Source: Leptospiraceae bacterium
GTDB taxonomy: Bacteria > Spirochaetota > Leptospiria > Turneriellales > Turneriellaceae
Direction: 5' to 3'
Assembly: GCA_025055765.1 (NCBI GenBank)
Contig: JANWWS010000040.1
Span: 1-64,000, forward strand
DNA: 64,000 nt
The notes beneath the pieces were generated by a model that saw only the letters and a program-made list of their open reading frames with translations, was not told the origin of the DNA and searched no databases. Positions 45,705-54,593 of the stretch are shown piece by piece. The translations under genes were made by a program, and so were the position numbers. Each line of letters begins with the position of its first letter. Positions within the stretch are counted from its first letter, which is position 1.

Positions 45705-45968
45705 CTAAAAGCGGGCAACCATGCGGAAGAGCTCTTTTGTGTAGTCAGTCATGTTTTGTACCATCCAGGCAGCTAGAACTATAATGGATAGCAGGGTTAC
45801 AATGAGCTTGGGCACAAAGGTAAGCGTCTGTTCTTGGATACTCGTTGTTGTCTGTAATATACTTATGATGAGACCCACCACCATACCCACAAGCAAGACA
45901 GGTGTGGAAAGTTTGATGGTTAGCCAAATGGATTCCCGCAATAAAGTAACCACATCTGCTTCGCTCAT
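45705..45968 (-). CDS. fliQ: Flagellar export protein FliQ
   Basis: An 87-residue two-helix membrane subunit of the flagellar export gate. Recognised by PVLLVGMVVGLIISILQTTT followed by SIQEQTLTFVPKL, the conserved FliQ signature. Its start overlaps the fliP stop by ATGA; two bases separate it from fliR. Confidence 0.95.
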   Translation of the reverse strand: MSEADVVTLLRESIWLTIKLSTPVLLVGMVVGLIISILQTTTSIQEQTLTFVPKLIVTLLSIIVLAAWMVQNMTDYTKELFRMVARF

Positions 45969-46720
45969 GAACTCACTCCATAACTGCGTACAATTTCATA
46001 GGTTAAAAGAGACCATCCGTCCACTAGTACAAACAAAATAATCTTAAACGGTAAAGATATCATGACGGGTGGCAGCATGATCATACCCATAGACATAAGA
46101 GTTGAGGCCACCACCATATCGATAATTAGAAATGGTATAAAAAGGTAGATACCAATAATAAAGGCTTTCTTAAGTTCCGAAAGCATAAAGGCAGGCACTA
46201 AGATATGAAAGGGTACCTCATCATAATTTTTCGGACGGGGGCTTTTACTAAGCCGAATAAAGAGCGCTACTTCCCTAATCCCTTCTTTACCTAGCTGACG
46301 AATCATAAACTGTCTTAAGGGCTTTGCTGCTTCTGTGAAAAATTTTCCCGTCTCCAGTTTGCCATCGAGATATGGCGAGAGGGCTTTTTGGTTAATTTCA
46401 TTTAAAGTGGGTGCCATAATAAAAAAGGTCACAAAGAGGGCCAGAGAAACCATTACTTGGTTTGGCGGCATATTTTGCAAGGAAAGGGCCCTTTTAATAA
46501 AATCAAATACAATAATGATTTTAGTAAAGGAGGTGAGCATAAGGATAATGGCAGGAGCCATGCTGAGAAGGGTAAGTAAAAGCAAGATTTGTAGAGATAA
46601 GGCAACCTCCTTGGGGCCCTTAGCAGGGGTTATATTAAAATCAATTTTAGGAATAGGTATTTCCTGGGACCACAAGAACGTGGGGAAAAGCAAGACTAGC
46701 CAAAAAAGGACCCTTCTCAT
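45965..46720 (-). CDS. fliP: Flagellar export protein FliP
   Basis: A 251-residue component of the export gate with an N-terminal signal peptide (FWLVLLFPTFLWSQ), then LLTLLSMAPAIILMLTSFTK, MPPNQVMVSLALFVTFFIMAP and DMVVASTLMSMGMIMLPPVM, all hallmark FliP segments. The start overlaps the fliO stop by ATGA. Confidence 0.96.
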   Translation of the reverse strand: MRRVLFWLVLLFPTFLWSQEIPIPKIDFNITPAKGPKEVALSLQILLLLTLLSMAPAIILMLTSFTKIIIVFDFIKRALSLQNMPPNQVMVSLALFVTFFIMAPTLNEINQKALSPYLDGKLETGKFFTEAAKPLRQFMIRQLGKEGIREVALFIRLSKSPRPKNYDEVPFHILVPAFMLSELKKAFIIGIYLFIPFLIIDMVVASTLMSMGMIMLPPVMISLPFKIILFVLVDGWSLLTYEIVRSYGVSS

Positions 46721-47382
46721 AGATCTTCGCGCCGTAGAGAATCTCTGTCGTGGCGTAGTTTTTGAAGCTTGGCCTGACTTCTTTTGCGGTAGTCCTCCAT
46801 GAGCTCCTTTTCTTCTGCACTTATAGAGGCAGTAAATTTTGTACCAAAAACTTCGCGAGCCTTGCGTGTGATTTCTTCTTTTAGCTCATGAAAAAAGTCT
46901 GGAACTTTTTCCCCCATGTCTTTCTCGCACTCCAGGCGGATTAACTCCATTTCCGCTCTGTCTTGGATTTCGCGAATAAGCTCAATCCCTGCCTCCGAAA
47001 CACCCAGAATCAAAAGCCGATTGGGGATTTCCACAACCTGCAGGGATTTGCCCGTACCAAGAGGAAAGTTGTATATGAGCCGAAATGCCCTTGTTTTTTT
47101 TTGGGGGAGACTTTTACGAAAGACATAGGTCCTATAGATAACATAAAATACCCCTAAAAAAATAGCTAAGACAAGCGTTGTCTTTACAAGCTGCGCAAGC
47201 CAAGAAGGCTTTGGGGCAGATCTTTCTGTCTCTTGGGACAGTTCTTTTTCAAGGAGTTTCTCAAAGCTCTCTTCTTCACTCTTCGTGGCTTTATTTGGCT
47301 CATTAGCAAGACAGGGAAGAAAAAGGACTAGGGTGAGTACCCAGAAAAAAGGTTTTGGTAGTTTATGCCAGAGATAGCCCAT
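46717..47382 (-). CDS. fliO: Flagellar biosynthesis protein FliO
   Basis: A 221-residue FliO/FliZ-type protein that helps assemble the FliP ring. Signal-like N-terminus, a lysine/glutamate-rich periplasmic spacer, one membrane helix at about 69-86 (VKTTLVLAIFLGVFYVIY), then a small beta domain with the typical LGTGKSLQVVEIPNRLLILGV. A long charged C-terminal tail is larger than in E. coli FliO. ATG 47382 is chosen; a GTG 12 bases upstream is possible. Confidence 0.88.
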   Translation of the reverse strand: MGYLWHKLPKPFFWVLTLVLFLPCLANEPNKATKSEEESFEKLLEKELSQETERSAPKPSWLAQLVKTTLVLAIFLGVFYVIYRTYVFRKSLPQKKTRAFRLIYNFPLGTGKSLQVVEIPNRLLILGVSEAGIELIREIQDRAEMELIRLECEKDMGEKVPDFFHELKEEITRKAREVFGTKFTASISAEEKELMEDYRKRSQAKLQKLRHDRDSLRREDL

Positions 47383-47431
47383 CCCCGTCAGCACGAGGTA
47401 TCATGTGACATAATACAAAAGCCTTGTCAAG

Positions 47432-47905
47432 CTATTTCAAATGGCGCAAACTCTGGGCTTCCTGCCGCAAAAAGCGGAAGGGATGTTCTTCTTGTTTCTG
47501 GGGAGGGATGTGGCAGCTTACGCAGTTCAATACCTTCTTGCCTTGGCGATTGTACTGCCGCATAAATTGAAGGTCCTCTTCGGCTTTTTTTCCCATATCT
47601 GTAAATTTATCTTTTCCTGCATGGCAATAGCCACAGTTTACGAAAAATTTTTTAGCTAGTGGGAACATTACCTGCTGGGCAAATTCTCCTTTTTTTGTAA
47701 GTACAGTAAAATCGCCCAAACGAAGACCTTTATCCGCTTCGCTATGGCAAAAACGGCACTTCACCCCTAAAGAGCGCGCAAGTTTTTTCATGTCCTCTGC
47801 TATTTTTTTCTTTTCTTCGTAACTTTTGACAAATCTTCGCTGGGCTATGAGCCCAAAGCTGGCCATATAAAGTAAAAGCATTACCAGAAGGGACTTCGCC
47901 CTCAC
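47432..47905 (-). CDS. Triheme c-type cytochrome
   Basis: A 157-residue exported protein with a signal peptide (SLLVMLLLYMASFGLIAQ) and three haem-binding CxxCH motifs: CRFCH, CGYCH and CVSCH at about 50, 92 and 128. The spacing and the SLGVKCRFCH context resemble the cytochrome family related to photosynthetic reaction-centre cytochrome c subunits, which is common as small electron carriers in non-phototrophs. It is 37 bases upstream of the flagellar genes on the same strand, probably by chance. Needs c-type cytochrome maturation, for which ccmH is present. Confidence 0.88.
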   Translation of the reverse strand: MRAKSLLVMLLLYMASFGLIAQRRFVKSYEEKKKIAEDMKKLARSLGVKCRFCHSEADKGLRLGDFTVLTKKGEFAQQVMFPLAKKFFVNCGYCHAGKDKFTDMGKKAEEDLQFMRQYNRQGKKVLNCVSCHIPPQKQEEHPFRFLRQEAQSLRHLK

Positions 47906-47968
47906 CTCTCCAGCCTATAGAAATTTTCTTGGCAGGGCAATTTTTTTCTATTCTTGGGCTAAGTCAAA

Positions 47969-49975
47969 GTGGCAAATAAAAAAAAGTTTGCTTTTCGCCG
48001 CAGACTTCTGCAATTTTTTTACCATAAGAAAAAAAACCGCCGCCGAAGACTTAAAGGAGAATTTGAACTTATCTTTGCTTTAGCCTTTGCTTTCCTCTTG
48101 GCTATAGGTGGCATCTTTATAATAACCCGTAACTACTATCTGCGCTCTCCCGAAATGCTGCGTTCCTTTTTACGAGAAAATAAGATTGAATTAAGTGAAA
48201 CCTCCTTCCAAAGTCGTTTTTTTCCCTATCCGCATCTTTATGCACCCCAGCTTGAGCTACTCATTGATAACTCGGTATACCTTAAATTACAACATGTGTC
48301 CCTTTCCCCTAATTACCTCTCGTTACTTTTTTCTAAACCCGGTGAGATTGGTAAAGTGCATGTTGATTTTGCAGAACTCCGGGTTCTTCGCTCTCCACCT
48401 CCTTTAACTAGAATTACACCCCTACCCTTAAAAAAAATTAAGGAGATTGTAATAAATGACATCATCCGTATCACCCACATTGTCGTACGCCAGTTTTTGT
48501 TAGCTCGGGAATTCACCATGAACGATTTCCTCCTTTATGTAGAAGATGTGAACCAAAACACTCCTCTCGTAGAAGTATACGATTTTATCCTCAAAAGAAA
48601 AGAGCATATTGATATTTCCCTAAAGGCCTATATGGGAAAGTGGCTTTCAAGCTTAATCTCTATCCAAGCCTACCTAAAAGACCAGCTACCCTCTCAAAGC
48701 GACCGATTATACCACCTTTCCTCTGTTTTGCTGGAAATCCAACACCGCTATGTGCTTGAAGAAATTGGCAATTTTTTTAACATAAAGCCCTTTCCCTTCC
48801 GCGGCCAAGGAGAAGGTCTCTTGCAAATTGAGTTTGATATACCACTAAAAAAGATAAAAGGTCATTTTCAAAGCCGCCCGGAAAATGTCTATATCGGCAA
48901 AGAACCCACCTATTTTCAGCTCAAGAAATCGGACAACACAGCTCTTGCCTTTCACTTTTGGGCAAGTGAAGATGAACTGCGCACCGACAAGATGGCACTA
49001 CAGGTGGGCACTGCCACAATATGGCCAGAGCTAGTCTGGGACTTTGCCAAGTTTTCCCTTCTAATAAATTTTGCAAAAACAAACCTAATCCCGGGCCATG
49101 AGGCGAAGCTTATCCTAGGGGATTTTTTTGAGCCTTTTTTACAATACATCACCACAGAAAAAAGCTATCTTAAGCCTCACTTTTTCTACCTTCTACCCCT
49201 TGAGGGCAAAATCGCATACCGCAGTGAATTTATTTTAAGCTCACGCAAAAAATCCCCAGGTCAGATGGGCCACCTTGCCTTAAGTGGCACCATCTCGGGA
49301 AACGAACGATACGTGGTTTCCCAAAATCTCTCCCTCCAAGGGGAAAATACTACGGTCTTTTTGCAAAACCTGAGGTTAAGCTTAGGAAAAGAAAGGGAGC
49401 TTAAAAGCAGTGTCGATGGAGAGCTATCTCTTGCTGATTTCTTTGAGAAAGTAAAGGGCACCATTGACGTAAACGGGTACTTTATCTGCCGCTTTCCAGA
49501 ACGAACGTTAGATTGCTTGCGAGGCGATTTTTCTATAGCGGGTGCCGACTTACAGATCCCTATGGACAATGCCGTGCGCTTCTATCGCATCTTAAGTGTG
49601 GATGTCTTTTCCTACTGGAAAAGCCTCAAGAGGCATAGCGAAATCACAATTAGCCAGCTCAACGCCCAAGGCTATGTACAAAAGGATCGCCTCTTCATTG
49701 AAAAATCTGTCATTGACTCAGATACGGGGCGTATTCAGCTAACGGGAAGCTACTATATTCTAAAAGATGAAGGGCATTTTGTCTTAAGACTTCTGCCCTT
49801 TGGCATGGATAGAGTACTCGAGCCGATTCCCTATGTGGGAGGGGCATTAAGCTCTTCTCTATCTCTAGCAGCTCAAATGATCTATGACATTCGCTATGAG
49901 CGAGGTAGCTTTGCTGTAGAGCGCTTTACCATGGGCACGGGGTTTGAGCGTCTTCGCCGTTTGTTCCGCAACTAA
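47969..49975 (+). CDS. AsmA-like membrane-anchored protein
   Basis: A 668-residue protein starting at GTG 47969. Highly basic cytoplasmic N-terminus, a membrane anchor at about 31-51 (FELIFALAFAFLLAIGGIFII), then a long periplasmic beta-rich region. The start of the periplasmic part (LRENKIELSETSFQSRFFPY) and the C-terminal segment (SVIDSDTGRIQLTGSYYI to PYVGGALSSSL) resemble AsmA/DUF3971 and TamB-type bridge proteins that move lipid or assemble outer-membrane proteins. The stop overlaps the convergent porin gene by four bases. Confidence 0.72.
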   Translation: MANKKKFAFRRRLLQFFYHKKKNRRRRLKGEFELIFALAFAFLLAIGGIFIITRNYYLRSPEMLRSFLRENKIELSETSFQSRFFPYPHLYAPQLELLIDNSVYLKLQHVSLSPNYLSLLFSKPGEIGKVHVDFAELRVLRSPPPLTRITPLPLKKIKEIVINDIIRITHIVVRQFLLAREFTMNDFLLYVEDVNQNTPLVEVYDFILKRKEHIDISLKAYMGKWLSSLISIQAYLKDQLPSQSDRLYHLSSVLLEIQHRYVLEEIGNFFNIKPFPFRGQGEGLLQIEFDIPLKKIKGHFQSRPENVYIGKEPTYFQLKKSDNTALAFHFWASEDELRTDKMALQVGTATIWPELVWDFAKFSLLINFAKTNLIPGHEAKLILGDFFEPFLQYITTEKSYLKPHFFYLLPLEGKIAYRSEFILSSRKKSPGQMGHLALSGTISGNERYVVSQNLSLQGENTTVFLQNLRLSLGKERELKSSVDGELSLADFFEKVKGTIDVNGYFICRFPERTLDCLRGDFSIAGADLQIPMDNAVRFYRILSVDVFSYWKSLKRHSEITISQLNAQGYVQKDRLFIEKSVIDSDTGRIQLTGSYYILKDEGHFVLRLLPFGMDRVLEPIPYVGGALSSSLSLAAQMIYDIRYERGSFAVERFTMGTGFERLRRLFRN

Positions 49976-51885
49976 AAAATGAGCCTTGATCCTATAAGAA
50001 AGCCCCAAAACGTATCATGTCCATAGGGAGAATTGGGCTTAATACCTGGGGTGGCATAGTAAGCTCCCGGCAGAAACACTGCTCCAATGACATAGACAGT
50101 CCAATATTTGCTGTGGAAATAGTTTAAGGAAAGATTCATCTCCTGGCCCATAAGTTTACCATGGCGCTCTTGGGCTTTTAATACTGTTGAGGTTACCCAA
50201 GACGTATCGCCACTTGCAAAAAGTTCACTTTTGCCCGTATCTCCTACGAGCCAATAATCAAGTCCTAGGCGAACGAGGTCGTAAAAGGTTATCGCCCCAC
50301 CAATATGGCCAAACCAAGCTCCCGACTTCTTGTTATACTCGTGGGGGAAATCCGCAATGCCGTTATTGGCCACATAGGCATATGGTCTTACCCCCCAAAA
50401 ACGGTTTAACAGTAAGCCTCCCATATAGTTGCCCTTAAAGCTCACAAAGCCATGCGAGGTCTGTATGCCATTGCGGTTGTAATGCGGCCCCTTAGCCCAA
50501 AAACCGTCCAGGTTTACCTCAACATCGAAATTTTCCCGGATGTCGTAGATATAGAAATCCACACCCCCACCCCCTGCATAACCACGGGTATCGATATCTT
50601 GGCTTTCTCCCGCTGCCGTGGGCAGTCTGCGGTCAATACCAAAGGAGTAAGCGCCATCGACATAAACTCGCAGTTCATTTTTAAACGCAAGGGGCATGGG
50701 CATGGTAAAATTCCACCGGTTTCCCACCATGGCGGTATAATCATTGTCCGCAAAATTACCTGTTGCACCGAGATTAGTCCGATCAGAACCACCTTGGCTT
50801 ACTGCTCCAAAACGGGCAAAAAAACCGTAAAGCCTTGCCCTAAGAGCAGGATCCTTGGAGGTACTCTCTCGTCGCCAACGCAAGATATTACGGCTTTCAT
50901 AAACAAGTCCATGTCGGATGGTATTTACATCCCCATTAAAGTTTTGTACACGGCGGTTGTCGTGTGAAAAAAAGCGGACATAGTTTACATTTAAAGTGGC
51001 ATCTCCCGCCATTTGAAAGACATCAAAGAGCAAGAGATGAAAATTTCCAACACGGGAATCAGCATAGTGAACGGTAATGGCATCCAAAATATCTCGAAGC
51101 ATATAGTCGTTGGTTACCCCACCTATTTCGAAAAATTGTCGTCCAACCCTGACCATTAGGTCTGACCAGTTGGTACGCCAAATCACCGACTGTAGGTAAA
51201 GCTCCCCAAAAGCAAAAGGGTCTGCACCTATGGGGGTTGAGGCAGAATTATTGTTTGTGGAGGCACCTCCCAACTGGTCATTACCCCAAAAACCATTTTT
51301 AAATACGTCCACACGAAAGAAAAAGGTCTCTGAAAGAGGAAAAAATAAGTTAAGAAAGAAACGAGAATAAGCTAAGCTAAGGCGGTCATCTGTTAGATCA
51401 ATGGTTGCTTGGTTTGATTCATTGAGTTTGCGCAAATCTGCATTATCAAAAAGACCTCCTTCACTTATAAAACCTATTTGGTATTCCATCTTACTTAGAA
51501 TCTCATCTTTTTCAAATTTATCCCCAAAGACATTTTCTCTTTGATCAATCTCTGGTGGGATGTAGGGCATTTCATCGGTGTCGATACGGGCACTTGTATT
51601 ACCCTCGCGATAAGCGGGGGCCCTCTTTTCAGCCTTCCTTTCCTTACCCTCACCTGCCGTATTATCCTCGCCCTTGCCTTCTGGCTCAAGTGTTTCACTG
51701 GGTGACGTGGAGCGTATCTCCCCCTTTTCTTTCCCCCCTGACTCCACACTGCCTCGTTTTTCCGATTTTAAGCGGAGTTTTATCTTCTCCTCTCTTTTTT
51801 CCTCACGAGGCTCAGAACGCATCGGAAAGTTTTGGGCCGACAAGGCAAAAACAACCACAAAAAAAGAAACAATGCTTCCTCTCAT
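49972..51885 (-). CDS. Outer-membrane porin-like protein
   Basis: A 637-residue protein. ATG 51885 opens a signal peptide (SIVSFFVVVFALSAQ). Residues about 20-105 are a highly charged lysine/glutamate/glycine-rich linker. The C-terminal 500 residues form a beta-barrel pattern, with FRVDVFKNGFWGNDQLGGA, LMVRVGRQFFEIGG and a C-terminus ending in phenylalanine (GFLIGSRLIF). The barrel part resembles alginate-export or long-chain porin types of spirochaetes. Substrate unknown. Divergent from the Rrf2 regulator. Confidence 0.75.
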   Translation of the reverse strand: MRGSIVSFFVVVFALSAQNFPMRSEPREEKREEKIKLRLKSEKRGSVESGGKEKGEIRSTSPSETLEPEGKGEDNTAGEGKERKAEKRAPAYREGNTSARIDTDEMPYIPPEIDQRENVFGDKFEKDEILSKMEYQIGFISEGGLFDNADLRKLNESNQATIDLTDDRLSLAYSRFFLNLFFPLSETFFFRVDVFKNGFWGNDQLGGASTNNNSASTPIGADPFAFGELYLQSVIWRTNWSDLMVRVGRQFFEIGGVTNDYMLRDILDAITVHYADSRVGNFHLLLFDVFQMAGDATLNVNYVRFFSHDNRRVQNFNGDVNTIRHGLVYESRNILRWRRESTSKDPALRARLYGFFARFGAVSQGGSDRTNLGATGNFADNDYTAMVGNRWNFTMPMPLAFKNELRVYVDGAYSFGIDRRLPTAAGESQDIDTRGYAGGGGVDFYIYDIRENFDVEVNLDGFWAKGPHYNRNGIQTSHGFVSFKGNYMGGLLLNRFWGVRPYAYVANNGIADFPHEYNKKSGAWFGHIGGAITFYDLVRLGLDYWLVGDTGKSELFASGDTSWVTSTVLKAQERHGKLMGQEMNLSLNYFHSKYWTVYVIGAVFLPGAYYATPGIKPNSPYGHDTFWGFLIGSRLIF

Positions 51886-51948
51886 AATAGGAAACACATA
51901 AAAAACGCTCATGTGCGCAATTTTTTTTCAACTATCTGTACAAAATTG

Positions 51949-51978
51949 TTGACCAAATTAGTAAACTTTTGTTATTTT
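51949..51978 (+). promoter_or_regulatory. Promoter and operator for the rrf2-suf operon
   Basis: TTGACCAAATTAGTAAA (51949-51965) is a near-palindrome of the kind bound by Rrf2/SufR-type regulators, with half-sites TTGAC and GTAAA. TTGACC also serves as a -35 box; 18 bases later TATTTT (51973-51978) is a -10 box. Transcription would begin at about 51985, close to the first ATG, so the regulator may be translated from a near-leaderless message. Repressor binding here would cover the -35. Confidence 0.5.
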
Positions 51979-51992
51979 TAGTGCAAATGCAA

Positions 51993-52397
51993 ATGTCGAT
52001 GAAGACAGAATATGCCTTACGGGCCCTCTATGAGCTTGCGCAAAGCCCCCAATTTTTGTCCCGGCGAGATATCGCCCAAAGGCAGGGCATCCCTATCTCG
52101 TTTTTAGAGCAGATCCTTATTCAGTTAAAAAATGCGGGAATTATTGCATCCCGCCCTGGTCCGGGTGGGGGGTTTGGACTTGCCCGCAAAAAAGAGGCGA
52201 TAACCCTCTGGGATATTTACGTGGCAGTAGAAAACCCCTTCCCTTATGAGGGACAACCTTGTTTTCCTTCACTTAAAGCTCCCTGCGAGAGACTTCCCAT
52301 TTGTAAGCTAAAACAGGTATGGTTTGCGGTCAACGAAAACATCAGAAAAACCATGGCCTCCTTGAGTTTAGATAAGATGGTAGGGAACCTATCATGA
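51993..52397 (+). CDS. Rrf2-family regulator (IscR/SufR-like)
   Basis: A 134-residue winged-helix regulator. DNA-binding part: [15 protein letters not shown], then [21 protein letters not shown] and the wing [12 protein letters not shown]. Three cysteines in the C-terminal region (C x7 C x5 C, in [18 protein letters not shown]) fit iron-sulfur cluster ligands of IscR/SufR-type sensors, with wider first spacing than CX5CX5C. It leads sufB by a four-base overlap, so it most likely regulates the operon by cluster status. ATGs at 51987, 51993 and 51999 all fit; 51993 gives MSMKTEYAL. Confidence 0.88.
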   Translation: MSMKTEYALRALYELAQSPQFLSRRDIAQRQGIPISFLEQILIQLKNAGIIASRPGPGGGFGLARKKEAITLWDIYVAVENPFPYEGQPCFPSLKAPCERLPICKLKQVWFAVNENIRKTMASLSLDKMVGNLS

Positions 52398-53836
52398 AAG
52401 AAATCCTCGACAAAGTTCAAGAAGATTACGAGGCAGGTTTCGTCACCCCAGTAGAGCAAGATATCTTGCCCAAGGGCCTCAATGAAGACATCATTAGGGA
52501 AATTTCTCGGCGAAAAAATGAACCGGAGTTTTTGCTGAAGTGGCGACTTGCAGCCTATGAGGCCTGGAAAAAAATGCCAGAGCCAAAATGGGCCAAGGTC
52601 ATATACCCCCCTATTGATTACCAAGCTATAAGCTACTTTGCAGCACCCAAGAAAAAGATAAAAAGTCTGGATGAGCTTGATCCGGAAATTAGAGCCACCT
52701 TTGAACGCTTAGGCATTCCCCTAAAAGAACAGGAGGTCTTAGCTGGTGTCGAGGGAGCACCCGTAGCGGTAGATGCTGTCTTTGATTCTGTATCTGTAGG
52801 AACCACCTTCAAGGAAAAATTACGGGAGCTTGGGATTATCTTTTGCTCCTTTTCAGAAGCCGTAGCAAATCATCCCGAACTTGTAGAGCAGTATCTAGGT
52901 TCGGTTGTACCCGTACGAGATAACTATTTCGCCGCCTTGAACTCCGCTGTCTTTAGCGATGGCTCTTTTTGTTACATCCCCAAAGGCGTAAAATGTCCTA
53001 TGGAATTATCAACTTACTTTCGCATTAATGCCGCTGGCACCGGCCAGTTTGAACGCACCCTCATTATAGCAGATGAAGATAGCTATGTAAGTTACCTTGA
53101 GGGTTGTACCGCTCCTCGACGCGATGAAAACCAACTCCATGCTGCGGTTGTGGAACTAATTGCCATGAAAAATGCCTACATTAAATATTCCACCGTACAA
53201 AATTGGTACCCAGGAGACCGAGAGGGGCGGGGAGGTGTCTATAACTTTGTCACTAAACGGGGGCTCTGTAAAGGAGAAAACTCACGTATTAGCTGGACCC
53301 AAGTGGAAACAGGAAGTGCTATTACCTGGAAATATCCTTCCTGTATACTCAAAGGAGATAATTCGATAGGGGAATTCTATTCGGTCGCCCTGACACGCAA
53401 CTATCAGCAAGCCGACACGGGCACAAAGATGATCCACCTTGGCAAAAACACCCGTTCCACGATTATCTCAAAAGGGATTTCTGCAGGAAAATCCGTCAAC
53501 ACCTACCGAGGACTTGTACGCATTAGTAGCAAAGCACAGCAGGCTCGTAACTTCTCCCGCTGCGACTCGTTAATTTTAGGCAGCGAAGCAAAAGCCAACA
53601 CACTTCCTTACCTTGAAGTAAAGAACAAGTCCGCTGTGGTAGAACACGAAGCCACGACAAGCAAAGTAAGTGAAGAGCAACTTTATTACCTGCGCCAAAG
53701 AGGATTAGGGGAAGAAGAGGCGGTATACCTAATTGTGAGCGGCTTTTGCAAAGAAGTTTTTCGCAACTTGCCCATGGAATTTGCAGTAGAAGCACAAAAA
53801 CTACTTTCGGTAAGCCTTGAGGGGGCCATAGGTTAG
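52394..53836 (+). CDS. sufB: Iron-sulfur cluster scaffold SufB
   Basis: A 480-residue subunit of the SufBCD cluster assembly complex. Recognisable parts are [54 protein letters not shown] and [20 protein letters not shown]. The conserved cysteine in LEGCTAP, proposed as cluster ligand, is present. The C-terminal [20 protein letters not shown] is typical. Start ATG 52394 overlaps the regulator stop. Four bases separate it from sufC. Confidence 0.97.
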   Translation: MKEILDKVQEDYEAGFVTPVEQDILPKGLNEDIIREISRRKNEPEFLLKWRLAAYEAWKKMPEPKWAKVIYPPIDYQAISYFAAPKKKIKSLDELDPEIRATFERLGIPLKEQEVLAGVEGAPVAVDAVFDSVSVGTTFKEKLRELGIIFCSFSEAVANHPELVEQYLGSVVPVRDNYFAALNSAVFSDGSFCYIPKGVKCPMELSTYFRINAAGTGQFERTLIIADEDSYVSYLEGCTAPRRDENQLHAAVVELIAMKNAYIKYSTVQNWYPGDREGRGGVYNFVTKRGLCKGENSRISWTQVETGSAITWKYPSCILKGDNSIGEFYSVALTRNYQQADTGTKMIHLGKNTRSTIISKGISAGKSVNTYRGLVRISSKAQQARNFSRCDSLILGSEAKANTLPYLEVKNKSAVVEHEATTSKVSEEQLYYLRQRGLGEEEAVYLIVSGFCKEVFRNLPMEFAVEAQKLLSVSLEGAIG

Positions 53837-53840
53837 CACC

Positions 53841-54593
53841 ATGCTTACCATACAAAATCTTCATGTAAGAATTGGGGAAAAAGAAATTTTGCGGGGTATT
53901 GACCTCACTGTCAAGGCCGGAGAAATCCATGCTATTATGGGACCCAATGGATCTGGGAAGTCGACCCTGAGCCAAGTAATTGCGGGCCGAGAGGACTTGG
54001 TGGTAAGCCAGGGAAGCCTCGTCTTTGAGCAAGAAAACCTACTCGAGTTATCGGTGGAAGAAAGAGCTCGCCGGGGTATTTTTGTCGCCTTTCAATACCC
54101 TGTTGCCGTACCGGGACTAAACAACCTACAGTTTATGCGAGAGGCCGTAAATGCACAGCGCCGTTTTCGAGGTGAAAAGGAACTTTCAAGTAGCGATTTT
54201 CTAAAAAAAGCGCAAAAAGTCATGCACGATCTAGGCATCCCACAGGAGTTTAGCAAACGCTCGCTTAACGATGGTTTTTCCGGTGGAGAAAAAAAGAAAA
54301 ATGAAATTTTGCAAATGTACCTTTTAGAACCTAAGCTTATTATTTTAGATGAAATTGACTCAGGCCTCGACATTGACGCTCTGCAAATGGTAGCTCGTTC
54401 GGTCAATAGCTTTCATAACGAAAAAAGAGCATTCCTTTTGGTAACCCATTACCAGCGTTTGCTGCACTATATTGAGCCAAATTATGTCCATGTGCTTGTG
54501 GATGGCAAAATTGTAGAAAGCGGCGGCAAAGAGCTTGCTGAGAAGCTAGAAAAGCATGGCTATGATATCTACAAAAACCAACTCTCTTCTTGA
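53841..54593 (+). CDS. sufC: Suf complex ATPase SufC
   Basis: A 250-residue ABC-type ATPase that energises SufBCD. Walker A GPNGSGKSTLS (about 35), signature LNDGFSGGEKKKNEILQ, Walker B LIILDEIDSGLDID and a D-loop follow. The FSGGE signature with K-rich segment is typical for SufC, not for transport ABC proteins. It overlaps sufD by 38 bases. Confidence 0.97.
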   Translation: MLTIQNLHVRIGEKEILRGIDLTVKAGEIHAIMGPNGSGKSTLSQVIAGREDLVVSQGSLVFEQENLLELSVEERARRGIFVAFQYPVAVPGLNNLQFMREAVNAQRRFRGEKELSSSDFLKKAQKVMHDLGIPQEFSKRSLNDGFSGGEKKKNEILQMYLLEPKLIILDEIDSGLDIDALQMVARSVNSFHNEKRAFLLVTHYQRLLHYIEPNYVHVLVDGKIVESGGKELAEKLEKHGYDIYKNQLSS

